Shown: positions 27,795 to 37,218, numbered from the stretch's first letter. The stretch: DNA of 64,000 nucleotides from Plantibacter sp. ME-Dv--P-122b (GCF_030209375.1 NZ_JARVSC010000010.1:62001-126000); one strand, 5' to 3'. Notes: generated by a model from the letters alone, not told the origin. Made by a program: numbers and translations.

Positions 27795-27821
27795 TAGGCT
27801 GACCGCGTTCGTTCGCGAACG
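27795..27821 (+). promoter_or_regulatory. promoter region of secreted repeat protein 2
   Basis: TAGGCT at 27795-27800 is a probable -10 box. Just downstream is the perfect 12-bp palindrome CGTTCGCGAACG (27810-27821), placed where a repressor would block the start of transcription. The leader to the ATG at 27893 would be about 85 bases. Confidence 0.4.
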
Positions 27822-27892
27822 TTCACCGGTACGTACCGTCGGCTCGTCTGCGTCGGCCTGGGCGTGCCCTTGCGAAAGGTCGCCTCACGCCT

Positions 27893-29842
27893 ATGAAGCT
27901 CCCCACCCCCGTCTCCATCCTGAGCCTGGTCGGCATCACGGCGGGACTGCTCAGCGGCCCAGCCGCCTCCGCCTCCGAGACGTCGTCCGACGTCGCGTCC
28001 GGCGCGTCCTCGATCCAGGGTCGGTTCGTCGGCCAGACGTTCCCCTCCGGCTCGGGATCCTTCTTCGCGGTCGGTGCCGCGGCAGACCTGCTGAACCCGG
28101 TCCGCGCGACGACGCACGCCACGCTCGGCGAGGCCTTGGCCGCTTCCGAGCGCTGGACCTTCCCGGCGGCCGACGCCTCCGGACCGATCACGACCGCGGC
28201 CGGGGGTGTCACGCGATGCCTCCAGCCCGACCCGTCGCAGGCCTACAAGTACGTCTATCCGGCCGTCTGCGACGGCTCCACGGCACAGCAGTGGACGTGG
28301 GAGTCCTTCGAGAACGGCCGCGTCGGCGGGTTCGGGCTCGTCTCGAGCGGCGGTGCCGGCGGGTTCCTCCGTCAGTTCGACGGCCGTCTCGCCGTCGGCG
28401 GGTACGGTGTCACGGCGGATGCGGACCGGATATCGCCCGAGGGCGTCGACCCGGTCCCGGTGCTGGAACCGGTGAGCCTCGACACGCCGGCACCCGGTTC
28501 GGTCGTCCGCGACCCTCGCCCGACCTTCAGCGGGCACGGTTCGCCCGATGCGGTCATCGAGGTGCTCGATGCCGAGCGCAGACTCCTCGCCTCGACGACC
28601 GTCGACCCGCACGGATCCTGGTCGGCCGAACCGATCCGCGACCTCGCCCCCGGGACGACGTCCGGTATCGTCCGCCAACTGTCCGACGACTCGACGGTGA
28701 ACTGGTCGGTCACGTATCGTGCCGTCGCCGCAGTGACGGTGCAGACGCCCCCGCTCGACGCCACGCTCGACGACCCGCGACCGGTGTTCTCCGGGCTCGG
28801 AGAGCCGCAGGCCCGGGTGACCGTCGTCGACGACCTCTCGGGTGCGGTCCTCGCCGACGTCGAGGTCGACGGGACCGGTGCGTGGACGCAGCAGTCACTC
28901 CGCACCCTCGAACGACGCGCCTACACCGCGACCGCCACTCAGGTGTTCGACGGACGACCCAGCACGGCGCCTCTCCGTTTCACGGTCGACGAACCGGCGC
29001 CCGAGCCGGGGCCGATCGAGGACGTCAGCCTCCGGTCGCCCGCCATCGGCGAGGTCGTCGAGACGCCGAGACCGGTGTTCACCGGTCGTGGTGAGCCCGG
29101 CGCGACCATCAGGGTCATCGGGGCCTGGAACACCGAGATCGGATCCGCGCAGGTGCGCGACGACCACACCTGGACCGCCGAGCTGAACAAGACGCTGAAT
29201 CCGGGACGCTACCAGGGCGGGTCAGTGCGTCAGGAGATCGACGGCGTCGAGCAGTCGAGGGCGCCCTACGACTTCACCGTGCGGAGCGGGTCGACGGTCG
29301 CGCCGTTGCTCGTGGAGACCCCGACGATCGGGGGCTTGGTCTCCTCATCCGTTCCCGTCTTCAGCGGCAAGGCCCAGCCCGGCGCGAGGCTCGAGATCTG
29401 GAGCGGGTGGGGTGATCTCGTCGGGAAGACCGATGCCGTCGCGGCGAGCGGGAACTGGTCGATCACCTGGAACAAGTCGCTCCTGCCTGCTCGGTACGCG
29501 GGTGGATCGGTCCGTCAGATCGTCGGCGGTGTCGAGACGCATCGCTCCGGGTACGACTTCACGATCGCGTCGGCGCTGACGGTGACCTCTCCGAAGATCG
29601 GCGACACCCTCACCGGCACGCGGCCGGTCTTCACCGGCACGGCGACGCCCAACGCGGAGATCGAGATCATCGGTCTCTGGGGCACGCGCCTCGGGACGGC
29701 GACGGCGGACGGTTCGGGAGAGTGGATCGTCACCTGGAATCGTGACTACCTTCCCGGCCGGTACCAGGGCGGGCGCGTGGAGCAGCGCGTGGGCGGGACC
29801 TTCGTCGATCAATCGGGCTATGACTTCCGCCTCGTGCGGTAG
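27893..29842 (+). CDS. secreted Ig-like repeat protein 2
   Basis: 649 residues. Signal peptide at 1-27 (ASASE). A trefoil-like domain at about 45-175 has Cys pairs and AQQWTWESF, the QxW pattern of ricin-type lectins. Five Ig-like modules start at about 199, 283, 380, 470 and 563, each opening with a TP/SP...PVFSG or FTG block. The last three also share GAWN/GWG/LWGTRLG, an LNKTLNPGRYQGG-type block and YDF. The final module closely matches the final module of the protein at 24764. No sortase signal or transmembrane tail. Probably an exported, carbohydrate-contacting surface protein; this is inference from the domain plan. Confidence 0.75.
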   Translation: MKLPTPVSILSLVGITAGLLSGPAASASETSSDVASGASSIQGRFVGQTFPSGSGSFFAVGAAADLLNPVRATTHATLGEALAASERWTFPAADASGPITTAAGGVTRCLQPDPSQAYKYVYPAVCDGSTAQQWTWESFENGRVGGFGLVSSGGAGGFLRQFDGRLAVGGYGVTADADRISPEGVDPVPVLEPVSLDTPAPGSVVRDPRPTFSGHGSPDAVIEVLDAERRLLASTTVDPHGSWSAEPIRDLAPGTTSGIVRQLSDDSTVNWSVTYRAVAAVTVQTPPLDATLDDPRPVFSGLGEPQARVTVVDDLSGAVLADVEVDGTGAWTQQSLRTLERRAYTATATQVFDGRPSTAPLRFTVDEPAPEPGPIEDVSLRSPAIGEVVETPRPVFTGRGEPGATIRVIGAWNTEIGSAQVRDDHTWTAELNKTLNPGRYQGGSVRQEIDGVEQSRAPYDFTVRSGSTVAPLLVETPTIGGLVSSSVPVFSGKAQPGARLEIWSGWGDLVGKTDAVAASGNWSITWNKSLLPARYAGGSVRQIVGGVETHRSGYDFTIASALTVTSPKIGDTLTGTRPVFTGTATPNAEIEIIGLWGTRLGTATADGSGEWIVTWNRDYLPGRYQGGRVEQRVGGTFVDQSGYDFRLVR

Positions 29843-29926
29843 CCGCTCGGGCAGGTCGGCAGCGGGCGAGGGGCCGTCGGTCTCCTGGCCCGCTGCCGAC
29901 GGCGTCGGATGTCGGTGGTCACCACG

Positions 29927-29932
29927 TAGGGT
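29927..29932 (+). promoter_or_regulatory. -10 box of the AlkA-like gene (leaderless)
   Basis: TAGGGT at -13 to -8 from the ATG at 29940. Confidence 0.5.
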
Positions 29933-29939
29933 GACCACC

Positions 29940-30935
29940 ATGGTCGCCTCCGCATCGTTCGTCGCTCCTCCGCCGTCACCGGTGCAGGATGTCAGACGAC
30001 CGTCCGCGCCGACGCCACGCGCCGCCGAACTCCTGCGGACGGTCTACCGTCCGAGCGGCCCACTCGACGTCCACAGCACCCTGCGCCTCATCGCCCGCGG
30101 AGGCGACGGACCCTGTTACCGCCGCACGCCTGGCGGGGTCTGGCTGACGGCGCGGACACCGCACGGTGGCGCAACGCTGTACGTCTCGACCGTCCGCGAC
30201 GGTGAGGTCGAGGCCGCCGCCTGGGGCCCGGGCGCCGAGTGGATGGTCGCCGGTGTGCCGGAGCTCCTCGGGTGCGACGACGACTGGTCTGAACTCGACG
30301 TGAGCCGGAGTCCGCTGCTCACCGAGGTGTCCCGGCGGAACCCGGGGCTCCGTTTGAGTCGCAATCGCCTCGTGTTCGAGATGCTCGTGCCGTCGATCCT
30401 CGAGCAGAAGGTCACCGCGCTCGAAGCGTGGCGTGCGTGGCGCCTGCTCGTGCGCCGTCACGGCGATGCCGCCCCCGGTCCGGCACCGGAGGGCATGGTC
30501 GTCGCGCCGTCCGCCGAGACCTGGCGGATGATCCCGAGCTGGGAGTGGCACACCGCGGGAGTGGGGCCGCAGCGCTCGGAGACGGTCGTGCGGTCGTCGC
30601 GACTGGCGTCCGCGATCGAGCGGACGATTGACGAACACCCCGATGCCGCATCGCGACGCCTGCAGAGTCTGCCCGGCATCGGCGTCTGGACAGCCGCCGA
30701 GGTGACGCTCCGGGCGCACGGTGACCCCGACGCCGTGAGTGTCGGCGACTACCACCTCGCGGCCTCGGTGGGGCAGGCGCTCACCGGCTCACCTGTGGAC
30801 GACGACGGCATGCTCGAGCTGCTCGCTCCGTGGGCTGGTCATCGGCAGCGGGTGCTACGGCTCATCGGTCGGAGTGGCATCCACAAGCCGCGTCGCGGCC
30901 CGAAGATCACCATCCAGGACCACCGCAACCACTGA
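29940..30935 (+). CDS. DNA-3-methyladenine glycosylase, HhH-GPD (AlkA-like)
   Basis: 331 residues; ATG 29940 follows a leaderless -10 box, so longer upstream frames are not used. Removes alkylated bases from DNA. The helix-hairpin-helix LQSLPGIGVWTAAEV is at 241-255 and the catalytic aspartate is Asp270 in VGDYHLA. The N-terminal part with a long Pro-rich start is specific to this protein. Convergent with the FAD oxidoreductase gene. Confidence 0.82.
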   Translation: MVASASFVAPPPSPVQDVRRPSAPTPRAAELLRTVYRPSGPLDVHSTLRLIARGGDGPCYRRTPGGVWLTARTPHGGATLYVSTVRDGEVEAAAWGPGAEWMVAGVPELLGCDDDWSELDVSRSPLLTEVSRRNPGLRLSRNRLVFEMLVPSILEQKVTALEAWRAWRLLVRRHGDAAPGPAPEGMVVAPSAETWRMIPSWEWHTAGVGPQRSETVVRSSRLASAIERTIDEHPDAASRRLQSLPGIGVWTAAEVTLRAHGDPDAVSVGDYHLAASVGQALTGSPVDDDGMLELLAPWAGHRQRVLRLIGRSGIHKPRRGPKITIQDHRNH

Positions 30936-30964
30936 GTGCGGCAGCACCCGCTGAGGCGTGCGGG

Positions 30965-32752
30965 TCAGGCGTCGAGGAGGGCCATCGCGGCGTTGTGCCC
31001 ACCGAGCCCGCTGACCGCGCCACCGCGTCGGGCCCCGGCACCGCAGAGCAGGACCCGTGGGTGCGCCGTGGCGACACCCCACCGCTCGGCCGCCGTCGTC
31101 CGAGGGGCGTCGTCCTCGAGGAACGGCCACGACAGCGGGCCGTGGAAGATGTTCCCGCCCGGCATAGCCAGAGAGCGCTCGAGGTCGAGCGTCGTCCGTG
31201 TCTCGATGCAGGGCCGCCCCTCGGCGTCGAGCAGCAGCAAGTCCTCGATGGGCTCCGCGATCACCGAGTCCAGCGATCGCAGCACCGCGGCCTGCAGTGC
31301 GTCTCGGAAGGCGTCGTGACCGCCGGCGACCGCGTCCGCAAGGACTGCGAGCCGATGCGGCACATGAAGTCCGAACACGGTGAGCGTCTGCGCCCCCGAT
31401 GCCTGCAGCTCCGGCGAGAGGATGCTCGGGTCGCTCAGGGTGTGGCAGTAGATCTCGCACGGCAGCGGGTCGGGGATCCGGCCGGCCGCCGCCTCGAGGT
31501 AGGCGTGCTCCAGCTGCGCCCAGCCCTCGTTGATGTGGAAGGTGCCGCCGAACGCCGCAGCCGGGTCGACGGTCGGGTCGAGGAGCTTGGGGAGCCTCCG
31601 CAGCAACAGGTTCACCTTCACCTGGGCGCCCTCGGGATGCGGGACGCCGTCCTCCGGTGCTGGCGCCGTGCCGAGGATCGCGTCGGTGTCACTCCACTGC
31701 ACCGGCATCCCCCGCGCTGCCGACCACGCGGCGTACGCGGCCGCGACCGCCTGTTGCTCCGCCGCCGGATCGAGGAGGCGCTCCAGCACCGCCGGAGCCG
31801 CACCCGACAGGATCCACTCGCCGCGGACGACGACCCCGGGGCGAGGTCGGAACCGGTCCAGCGTCGACATCGGTTCGGTCACCTCGAGCTCCGCCTCCGC
31901 GGCGAGGTCCACGTAGGCGACGAGCCCGTGCTCCGGTTGGACGGACGTCACCTCGGCGAGCGTCCGGATGTCGGCGCCGGCCTCCTCGGCGGCTCGGCGC
32001 AGTGCGTCCGTCACCGCGCCCATGCCGCCGACCGGGACGTCCCAGTCGCCCGTCCCGCCGCCGATCAGGTGGTAGAGGAAGCAGATGTTCTGCTGCAGGG
32101 TCGGATCGTCCGCTTGGGCGAAGGTGCCGATGAGGGCATCCGTGAAGACGACGCCGCGGACGAGATCGGAACGCGCGGCGTCCTCGATGGCACGGCCGAT
32201 CGGTGCGTCGAACACCGCCGACCAGATCGATGCGACCTCGGCCGCAGGCACGCCGAGGTCAGCGGCCGCGGCGATCACGGCGTCTCGTGCCTCCGAACGA
32301 CTCCGGAGCGGCTCGAGCACCGTCGGCCAGAGCGCCGAGGCCAGGTGACCGATCCGACGGTGCAGTTCGGCGATGCCCGCGGCGTCCTCCCGATGCCCGA
32401 TCGACGCGAATGACGCGACCGTGGCGTCGTCGTCGTGGTTGTCGATCAGGAGCCCGGTGCCCGGGTTTGCGGGGTCGGGCGTGTACGACGAGAAGCGGCG
32501 ACGGACGAGCCGCACGTCGAGCCCGAGGTCGTCGATGATCTGCTGGGGCAGCAGGCTGACGAGGTACGAGTACCGGGACAGTCGGGCGTCGACGCCGGGG
32601 AACGGACGTTCCGAGACGGCTGCTCCACCCGTATGGTCGAGGCGTTCGAGGAGGAGGACGCGCTTGCCCGCGCGTCCGAGGTAGGCGGCGGCGGTGAGGC
32701 CGTTGTGCCCGCCGCCGACGATGACGGCGTCGTACTGCTCGACGGAATGCAT
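30965..32752 (-). CDS. phytoene desaturase-like FAD oxidoreductase (PYROXD2 type)
   Basis: 595 residues from ATG 32752, which has TAGGGT at -12 to -7; a GTG two codons earlier is less likely. N-terminal FAD site DAVIVGGGHNGLTAAAYLGRAGKRVLLLE at about 8-36, then TGGAAVSERPFPG. The C-terminal GGNIFHGPLSW block and the closing CGAGARRGGAVSGLGGHNAA are typical of the phytoene desaturase-like/PYROXD2 group, not of carotenoid operons, and no carotenoid genes are near. Substrate unknown. Confidence 0.8.
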   Translation of the reverse strand: MHSVEQYDAVIVGGGHNGLTAAAYLGRAGKRVLLLERLDHTGGAAVSERPFPGVDARLSRYSYLVSLLPQQIIDDLGLDVRLVRRRFSSYTPDPANPGTGLLIDNHDDDATVASFASIGHREDAAGIAELHRRIGHLASALWPTVLEPLRSRSEARDAVIAAAADLGVPAAEVASIWSAVFDAPIGRAIEDAARSDLVRGVVFTDALIGTFAQADDPTLQQNICFLYHLIGGGTGDWDVPVGGMGAVTDALRRAAEEAGADIRTLAEVTSVQPEHGLVAYVDLAAEAELEVTEPMSTLDRFRPRPGVVVRGEWILSGAAPAVLERLLDPAAEQQAVAAAYAAWSAARGMPVQWSDTDAILGTAPAPEDGVPHPEGAQVKVNLLLRRLPKLLDPTVDPAAAFGGTFHINEGWAQLEHAYLEAAAGRIPDPLPCEIYCHTLSDPSILSPELQASGAQTLTVFGLHVPHRLAVLADAVAGGHDAFRDALQAAVLRSLDSVIAEPIEDLLLLDAEGRPCIETRTTLDLERSLAMPGGNIFHGPLSWPFLEDDAPRTTAAERWGVATAHPRVLLCGAGARRGGAVSGLGGHNAAMALLDA

Positions 32753-32758
32753 GACCAC

Positions 32759-32764
32759 ACCCTA
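32759..32764 (-). promoter_or_regulatory. -10 box of the FAD oxidoreductase gene (leaderless)
   Basis: TAGGGT on the minus strand at -12 to -7 from the ATG at 32752. Confidence 0.5.
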
Positions 32765-32773
32765 TTCGCAGGC

Positions 32774-32850
32774 GCACTTCGACAGGCTCAGCGACCGGGG
32801 GAGACTGCTCAGCGACGGGGTGCGCCGGTCCCTGAGCTTGTCGAAGGGCG
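32774..32850. repeat. family C repeat pair, copy C6
   Basis: An inverted pair: CACTTCGACAGGCTCAGCGA (from 32775) and CGGTCCCTGAGCTTGTCGAA (from 32826), between the divergent genes for the FAD oxidoreductase and PutA. A partial extra copy CTGCTCAGCGAC lies between them. This is one of the few copies not at a gene end. Confidence 0.85.
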
Positions 32851-32921
32851 GTGACCGGGCGGGGCGCCCAGCCGCCAGGCGTGTACTCGCGAGCCTCAGC
32901 TGGGATCGGCGGATCGGAGCA

Positions 32922-32927
32922 TAGGCT
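32922..32927 (+). promoter_or_regulatory. -10 box of putA (leaderless)
   Basis: TAGGCT at -13 to -8 from the ATG at 32935. Confidence 0.55.
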
Positions 32928-32934
32928 GAGCAGC

Positions 32935-35900
32935 ATGGCGAACGTTGCGAACGAGGGTCCCACCGAACCGGTCGGACTCGCGGATCGTGCGGTCGCCCTC
33001 GCGTCGAAATGGGTCGACGAAGGGGCGGAAGCTCCGACGGATCCCGCCGCCGAGCGGCTCGCCGGCGTGCTGCGCGATCCCAACGGTCTCGAATTCACCG
33101 TCGGGTTCGTCGACGGCGTCATGCGCCCGGAGGACCCGCTCGTCGCCGGGAACGCCCTCGCCGCCCTCGCTGGCCGGACGCCGCGGTTCCTGCCCTGGTA
33201 CGAGCAGGCCGCCGTCCGCACGGGTGGTCTGGTCGGTCCGGTCCTGCCCTGGGTCGTCGTCCCTGCCGCACGCCGCGTCCTTCGGGGCATGGTCGGGCAC
33301 CTCATCGTCGACAGCCGTCCTCGTGAGCTCGGCAACGCGATCGCGAAGCTGCGCGCCGACGGCTCACGGCTCAACCTGAACCTCCTCGGGGAGGCCGTCC
33401 TCGGTGAGGGCGAGGCTGCCAAACGGCTCGCCGGCACCCGCGAGCTCCTGCAGCGCCCCGACGTCGACTACGTGTCCATCAAGGTCTCGTCGATCGCCAG
33501 CCAACTCTCCATGTGGTCGTTCGAGCAGGTCGTCGACCGCATCGTCCGTCGCCTCGTGCCGCTGTACGAGGAGGGGCTCGCGACCGGCACCTTCATCAAC
33601 CTCGACATGGAGGAGTACCGCGACCTCGACCTCACCATCGCGGTCTTCACCCGACTCCTCGACCAGCCGCAGCTGTTGCAGTACCACGCCGGTATCGTCA
33701 TCCAGGCCTACCTGCCCGACGCGCTCGAGGCGATGATGCAGCTCACCGCCTGGTCGAAGCAGCGCATGGCAGCCGGTGGCGCGCCGATCAAGGTACGACT
33801 CGTGAAGGGCGCGAACCTCGCGATGGAGCGGGTCGACGCGGCGATCCACGGCTGGCCGCTCGCGACGACGGCGTCGAAGCGCGAGACCGACACCAACTAC
33901 AAGCGCGTGCTCGACTGGGCGCTCACACCGGCGCACACGGACGTCGTACGGGTCGGGGTCGCCGGGCACAACCTCTTCGACATCGCCTACGCGTGGCTCC
34001 TCGCGGGCGACCGCGGTGTGCGTGAGCGTGTGGACTTCGAGATGCTGCTGGGGATGGCGACCGGTCAGGTCGAGGCCATCAAGCGGGACGTCGGGACGGT
34101 GCTGCTGTACACGCCCGTCGTGAACCCGAAGGAGTTCGACGTCGCGATCTCCTACCTCGTCCGCCGTCTGGAGGAGAACGCCAGCGAGGAGAACTTCATG
34201 TCGGCGCTGTTCGAGCTCGCCGAGAAGCCGACCCTGTTCGCGCGCGAGCGACGTCGGTTCCTCGCCTCGGTCGACGCCCTCGGCGAGACCGCCGGGCAGG
34301 TGCCGACCCCCAACCGGACGCAGGACCGCGCCGCGGAAGCCCCGGAGACGTCGCTGCACGACAACGACGGCGACGACCGCTTCCGCGATCCCGCGCAGGC
34401 GCCGGACGCCGGACTCACGCAGCAGGTCCTCGGGCTGGAACGCGGATCGAGTGGCGGCGAAGACCGCTTCCACGCCGACCCGTCCTCCGCGTACGTCGAG
34501 ACGGCGGTCTTCTCACGTTCGGAGCGTGGTGGTGTCGTCGACGGTGCGCCCGGCTTCGAGAACACCGCCGACACCGATCCTTCGCTCGCGGCGAACCGGG
34601 CGTGGGGTGCGTCGATCCTGGCGCGCGTCCCGCAGTCGACCCTCGGTGGTGTAGCCGTCGCGGCCGCGGCCATCGACGACCCTCGCGTCCTCGAACGCAC
34701 GATCACGATGGTCCGCGCCGCCGGTGAGCGATGGGGGGCGCGCCCCGTCACCGAACGGGCCGCCGTCCTGCACGCTGCAGCTCGGGTCCTCGCCGCCCGT
34801 CGGGCGGACCTCATCGAGGTCATGGCGAGCGAGACCGGCAAGACGATCGCCGAGGCCGATCCCGAGGTGAGCGAGGCCGTCGACTTCGCGCACTACTACG
34901 CGGCCAACGCGCCCCTGCTCGAGAGCGTGCACGGCGCGAGCTTCGTCCCCTCCGCGCTCACGGTCGTGACACCGCCCTGGAACTTCCCCGTCGCGATCCC
35001 GGCCGGAGGCGTCCTCGCGGCGCTCGCCGCCGGCAGCGGTGTGATCATCAAGCCCGCTCCACAGGCGAAGCGGTGCGCAGCCGTGGTCGTCGAGGCGCTC
35101 TGGGACGCCGGGGTGCCGCGCGACCTTCTCGTGCTCGCCGATGTGGCGGAGGGCGACCTCGGTCGTCGGCTCGTCTCCCACCCCGCCGTCGACCGGGTGA
35201 TCCTGACCGGCTCCTTCGAGACGGCGCAGCTGTTCCGCGGGTGGCGCGCCGACCTGCCGCTGCTCGCGGAGACGAGCGGCAAGAACGCGATCATCGTCAC
35301 GCCGAGCGCCGATCTCGACCTCGCCGTCGCCGACATCGTGACGAGCGCCTTCGGGCACGCCGGGCAGAAGTGCTCCGCCGCGTCGCTCGTGATCCTCGTC
35401 GGCTCGGTGGCACGATCCGACCGCTTCCTGCGGCAGCTCGAGGACGCCGTCCGCTCGCTCCGGGTCGGCTGGCCGTCCGATGCGCGGACGCAGATGGGGC
35501 CGATCGTCGAGCCGGCGGGGGAGAAGCTCCTCGCCGGGCTGACCGAGCTGCGCCTCGGCGAGAAGTGGCTCGTCGAGCCGAAGCTGCTCGACGACTCCTC
35601 GGTCAACTTCGGCCAGCCGAGCGAGCGCCTCTGGTCGCCGGGGGTCCGTACCGGTGTCCAGCCGGGCTCGCCCTTCCACCTCACCGAGTACTTCGGACCG
35701 GTCCTCGGTGTCATGCAGGCCGCGAACCTCACCGAGGCGATCGCCCTGCAGAACGCGACGCCCTATGGATTGACGGCCGGCCTGCACACCCTCGACCCGG
35801 TCGATCTCGGAGAATGGCTCGACACCGTCGAAGCAGGAAACCTCTACGTCAACCGAGGCATCACCGGCGCGATCGTCCAGCGCCAGCCCTTCGGCGGGTG

Positions 35901-36696
35901 GAAGCGCTCGTCGGTCGGGACCGGCACGAAGGCCGGCGGCCCCAACTACCTGTTCGGGCTCGGCGAGTGGCGACCGGATCCGGGCTCGGCGAGCCGCAGC
36001 CTGCACCTCCGTGGGCTCGACACCCGCATCGTGAAGCTCATCGAGGCGGCCCAGCCGTCGCTCACCTACGAAGCCTTCGACGTGCTGCGGCGCTCGGCGC
36101 TCAGTGACGCGATCGCGTGGGGGAACGAGTTCGGCGAGGTCAAGGACGTCTCGCAGCTCGGCGTGGAACGGAATCTCCTGCGATACCGGCCGGCCCCGGT
36201 CGCGGTGCGGGTGGCGTCCGGGGCCGATCTGGGCGATGCGCTGCGGGTGCTCATCGCCGCGGTGCGGTCGCGGTCACGGTTCACCGTCAGTCTCGGTGGG
36301 CGGTTGCCGCGCGAGGTCCGTGACTGGCTGTCGGAGCTGAGCATCCCCGTCTCGCTCGAGACCGACGAGCAGTGGCTGACCCGGATGGCGGCCCGCGGGT
36401 CGATCGACACGGGCGAGCTGGGCCAGGAGCCGCCGGTCGCGACCCGGGTACGGATCGTCGGTCCGCGTCCCGAGACGGTCGCGGAAGCGGAACCCGGAAC
36501 GGAGGCCTCCGAGCCTGAGCCGCTCACGAAGCGACTCGCAGAGGCGCTCGGCGGCGACCCCGAGATCGCGATCTGGGGAGGGCCGGTCACGCAGGCCGGA
36601 CGGGTGGAGCTGCTGCCGTTCCTGCGCGAACAGGCGATCTCGATCACGGCGCACCGCTTCGGCAACCCCGACCCCTGGTCCCAGGGCGTCATCTGA
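32935..36696 (+). CDS. putA: bifunctional proline dehydrogenase / glutamate-semialdehyde dehydrogenase
   Basis: 1253 residues. Oxidises proline to glutamate in two linked steps. The proline dehydrogenase barrel spans about 90-440, with the FAD/substrate segments KVSSIASQLS and KVRLVKGANLAMERV. A disordered linker at about 447-545, rich in Asp, Gly and Pro, follows. The aldehyde dehydrogenase domain spans about 555-1010, with Glu779 (AETSGKNA) and the nucleophile Cys813 (GQKCSAAS). A further 240 residues, with a Glu/Pro-rich stretch near 1180-1205, form the C-terminal region. There is no N-terminal DNA-binding domain, so it is not a self-repressor. An AsnC regulator lies 0.5 kb away. Confidence 0.93.
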   Translation: MANVANEGPTEPVGLADRAVALASKWVDEGAEAPTDPAAERLAGVLRDPNGLEFTVGFVDGVMRPEDPLVAGNALAALAGRTPRFLPWYEQAAVRTGGLVGPVLPWVVVPAARRVLRGMVGHLIVDSRPRELGNAIAKLRADGSRLNLNLLGEAVLGEGEAAKRLAGTRELLQRPDVDYVSIKVSSIASQLSMWSFEQVVDRIVRRLVPLYEEGLATGTFINLDMEEYRDLDLTIAVFTRLLDQPQLLQYHAGIVIQAYLPDALEAMMQLTAWSKQRMAAGGAPIKVRLVKGANLAMERVDAAIHGWPLATTASKRETDTNYKRVLDWALTPAHTDVVRVGVAGHNLFDIAYAWLLAGDRGVRERVDFEMLLGMATGQVEAIKRDVGTVLLYTPVVNPKEFDVAISYLVRRLEENASEENFMSALFELAEKPTLFARERRRFLASVDALGETAGQVPTPNRTQDRAAEAPETSLHDNDGDDRFRDPAQAPDAGLTQQVLGLERGSSGGEDRFHADPSSAYVETAVFSRSERGGVVDGAPGFENTADTDPSLAANRAWGASILARVPQSTLGGVAVAAAAIDDPRVLERTITMVRAAGERWGARPVTERAAVLHAAARVLAARRADLIEVMASETGKTIAEADPEVSEAVDFAHYYAANAPLLESVHGASFVPSALTVVTPPWNFPVAIPAGGVLAALAAGSGVIIKPAPQAKRCAAVVVEALWDAGVPRDLLVLADVAEGDLGRRLVSHPAVDRVILTGSFETAQLFRGWRADLPLLAETSGKNAIIVTPSADLDLAVADIVTSAFGHAGQKCSAASLVILVGSVARSDRFLRQLEDAVRSLRVGWPSDARTQMGPIVEPAGEKLLAGLTELRLGEKWLVEPKLLDDSSVNFGQPSERLWSPGVRTGVQPGSPFHLTEYFGPVLGVMQAANLTEAIALQNATPYGLTAGLHTLDPVDLGEWLDTVEAGNLYVNRGITGAIVQRQPFGGWKRSSVGTGTKAGGPNYLFGLGEWRPDPGSASRSLHLRGLDTRIVKLIEAAQPSLTYEAFDVLRRSALSDAIAWGNEFGEVKDVSQLGVERNLLRYRPAPVAVRVASGADLGDALRVLIAAVRSRSRFTVSLGGRLPREVRDWLSELSIPVSLETDEQWLTRMAARGSIDTGELGQEPPVATRVRIVGPRPETVAEAEPGTEASEPEPLTKRLAEALGGDPEIAIWGGPVTQAGRVELLPFLREQAISITAHRFGNPDPWSQGVI

Positions 36697-36742
36697 GCCT
36701 GGCCACGGTCTCGGAGTCCTCTCCCCGGTCTCGGAGTCCTTT

Positions 36743-36772
36743 CCCCGGTCCCTGAGCTTGTCGAAGGGCGAG
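36743..36772. repeat. family C repeat, copy C7
   Basis: CCGGTCCCTGAGCTTGTCGA with flanking bases, after the putA stop and seven bases from the stop of the GntR gene. Upstream of it CGGTCTCGGAGTCCT is repeated twice in tandem (36707-36742). Confidence 0.85.
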
Positions 36773-36778
36773 GCGACG

Positions 36779-37129
36779 TCAGGCGCGGAGCGCGGCCTCC
36801 ACGAGGGCGACGGCGTCCTCCGGCGAGACGCCGAGGTCCCGGATGCGGTCCGCGTACGCCGCCGCTGCCAGCTGCGCCTGCCGGTCGATCGCGTCGCCGT
36901 GTGCAGACACGAATGTCCCCGCACGCCCCCTGGTCTCGATGACCCCGTCGGTCTCGAGGAGCCGGTACGCCTTCGCGACGGTGTTCGGCGCGATCCCCAG
37001 CTCGTCCGCCAGCCCGCGCACCGTCGGGAGTTTCGCCCCGGTCGCCAGTCGTCCGTCACGGACGGCCTCGACCACCTGCATCCGCAGCTGCTCGAACACG
37101 CTGGTCCCGGCCTGAATCGTCCACTCCAT
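36779..37129 (-). CDS. GntR-family regulator, YtrA-like
   Basis: 116 residues. Winged helix at about 10-75 with GLADELGIAPNTVAKAYRLLETDGVIETRGRAGTFV, then a short two-helix tail of about 40 residues, the YtrA layout. Such regulators usually control a neighbouring ABC transporter, but none lies next to it here. CAAGAT at -12 to -7 suggests a leaderless mRNA; inverted repeat B1 begins immediately upstream of that box. Confidence 0.85.
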   Translation of the reverse strand: MEWTIQAGTSVFEQLRMQVVEAVRDGRLATGAKLPTVRGLADELGIAPNTVAKAYRLLETDGVIETRGRAGTFVSAHGDAIDRQAQLAAAAYADRIRDLGVSPEDAVALVEAALRA

Positions 37130-37140
37130 CCGCCCATCTT

Positions 37141-37207
37141 GCCCGCGAACTGTCACGAATGGCGACTTCGGACGCGCCGCACTGTGCGTTGGTGACAGTT
37201 CGCGGGC
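37141..37207. repeat. family B inverted repeat, copy B1
   Basis: 67-bp element with perfect 16-bp arms GCCCGCGAACTGTCAC / GTGACAGTTCGCGGGC. The interior contains GGACGCGCCG, the same inner motif as family A. It ends 11 bases from the stop of the AsnC-type gene and starts at the GntR promoter. Confidence 0.92.
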
Positions 37208-37218
37208 CGGGGGAGGGG

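Noticed and set aside
30965-32752. Carotenoid biosynthesis gene (phytoene desaturase)
   Set aside because: No phytoene synthase, lycopene cyclase or other carotenoid gene is nearby, and the C-terminal motifs match the PYROXD2-like group.
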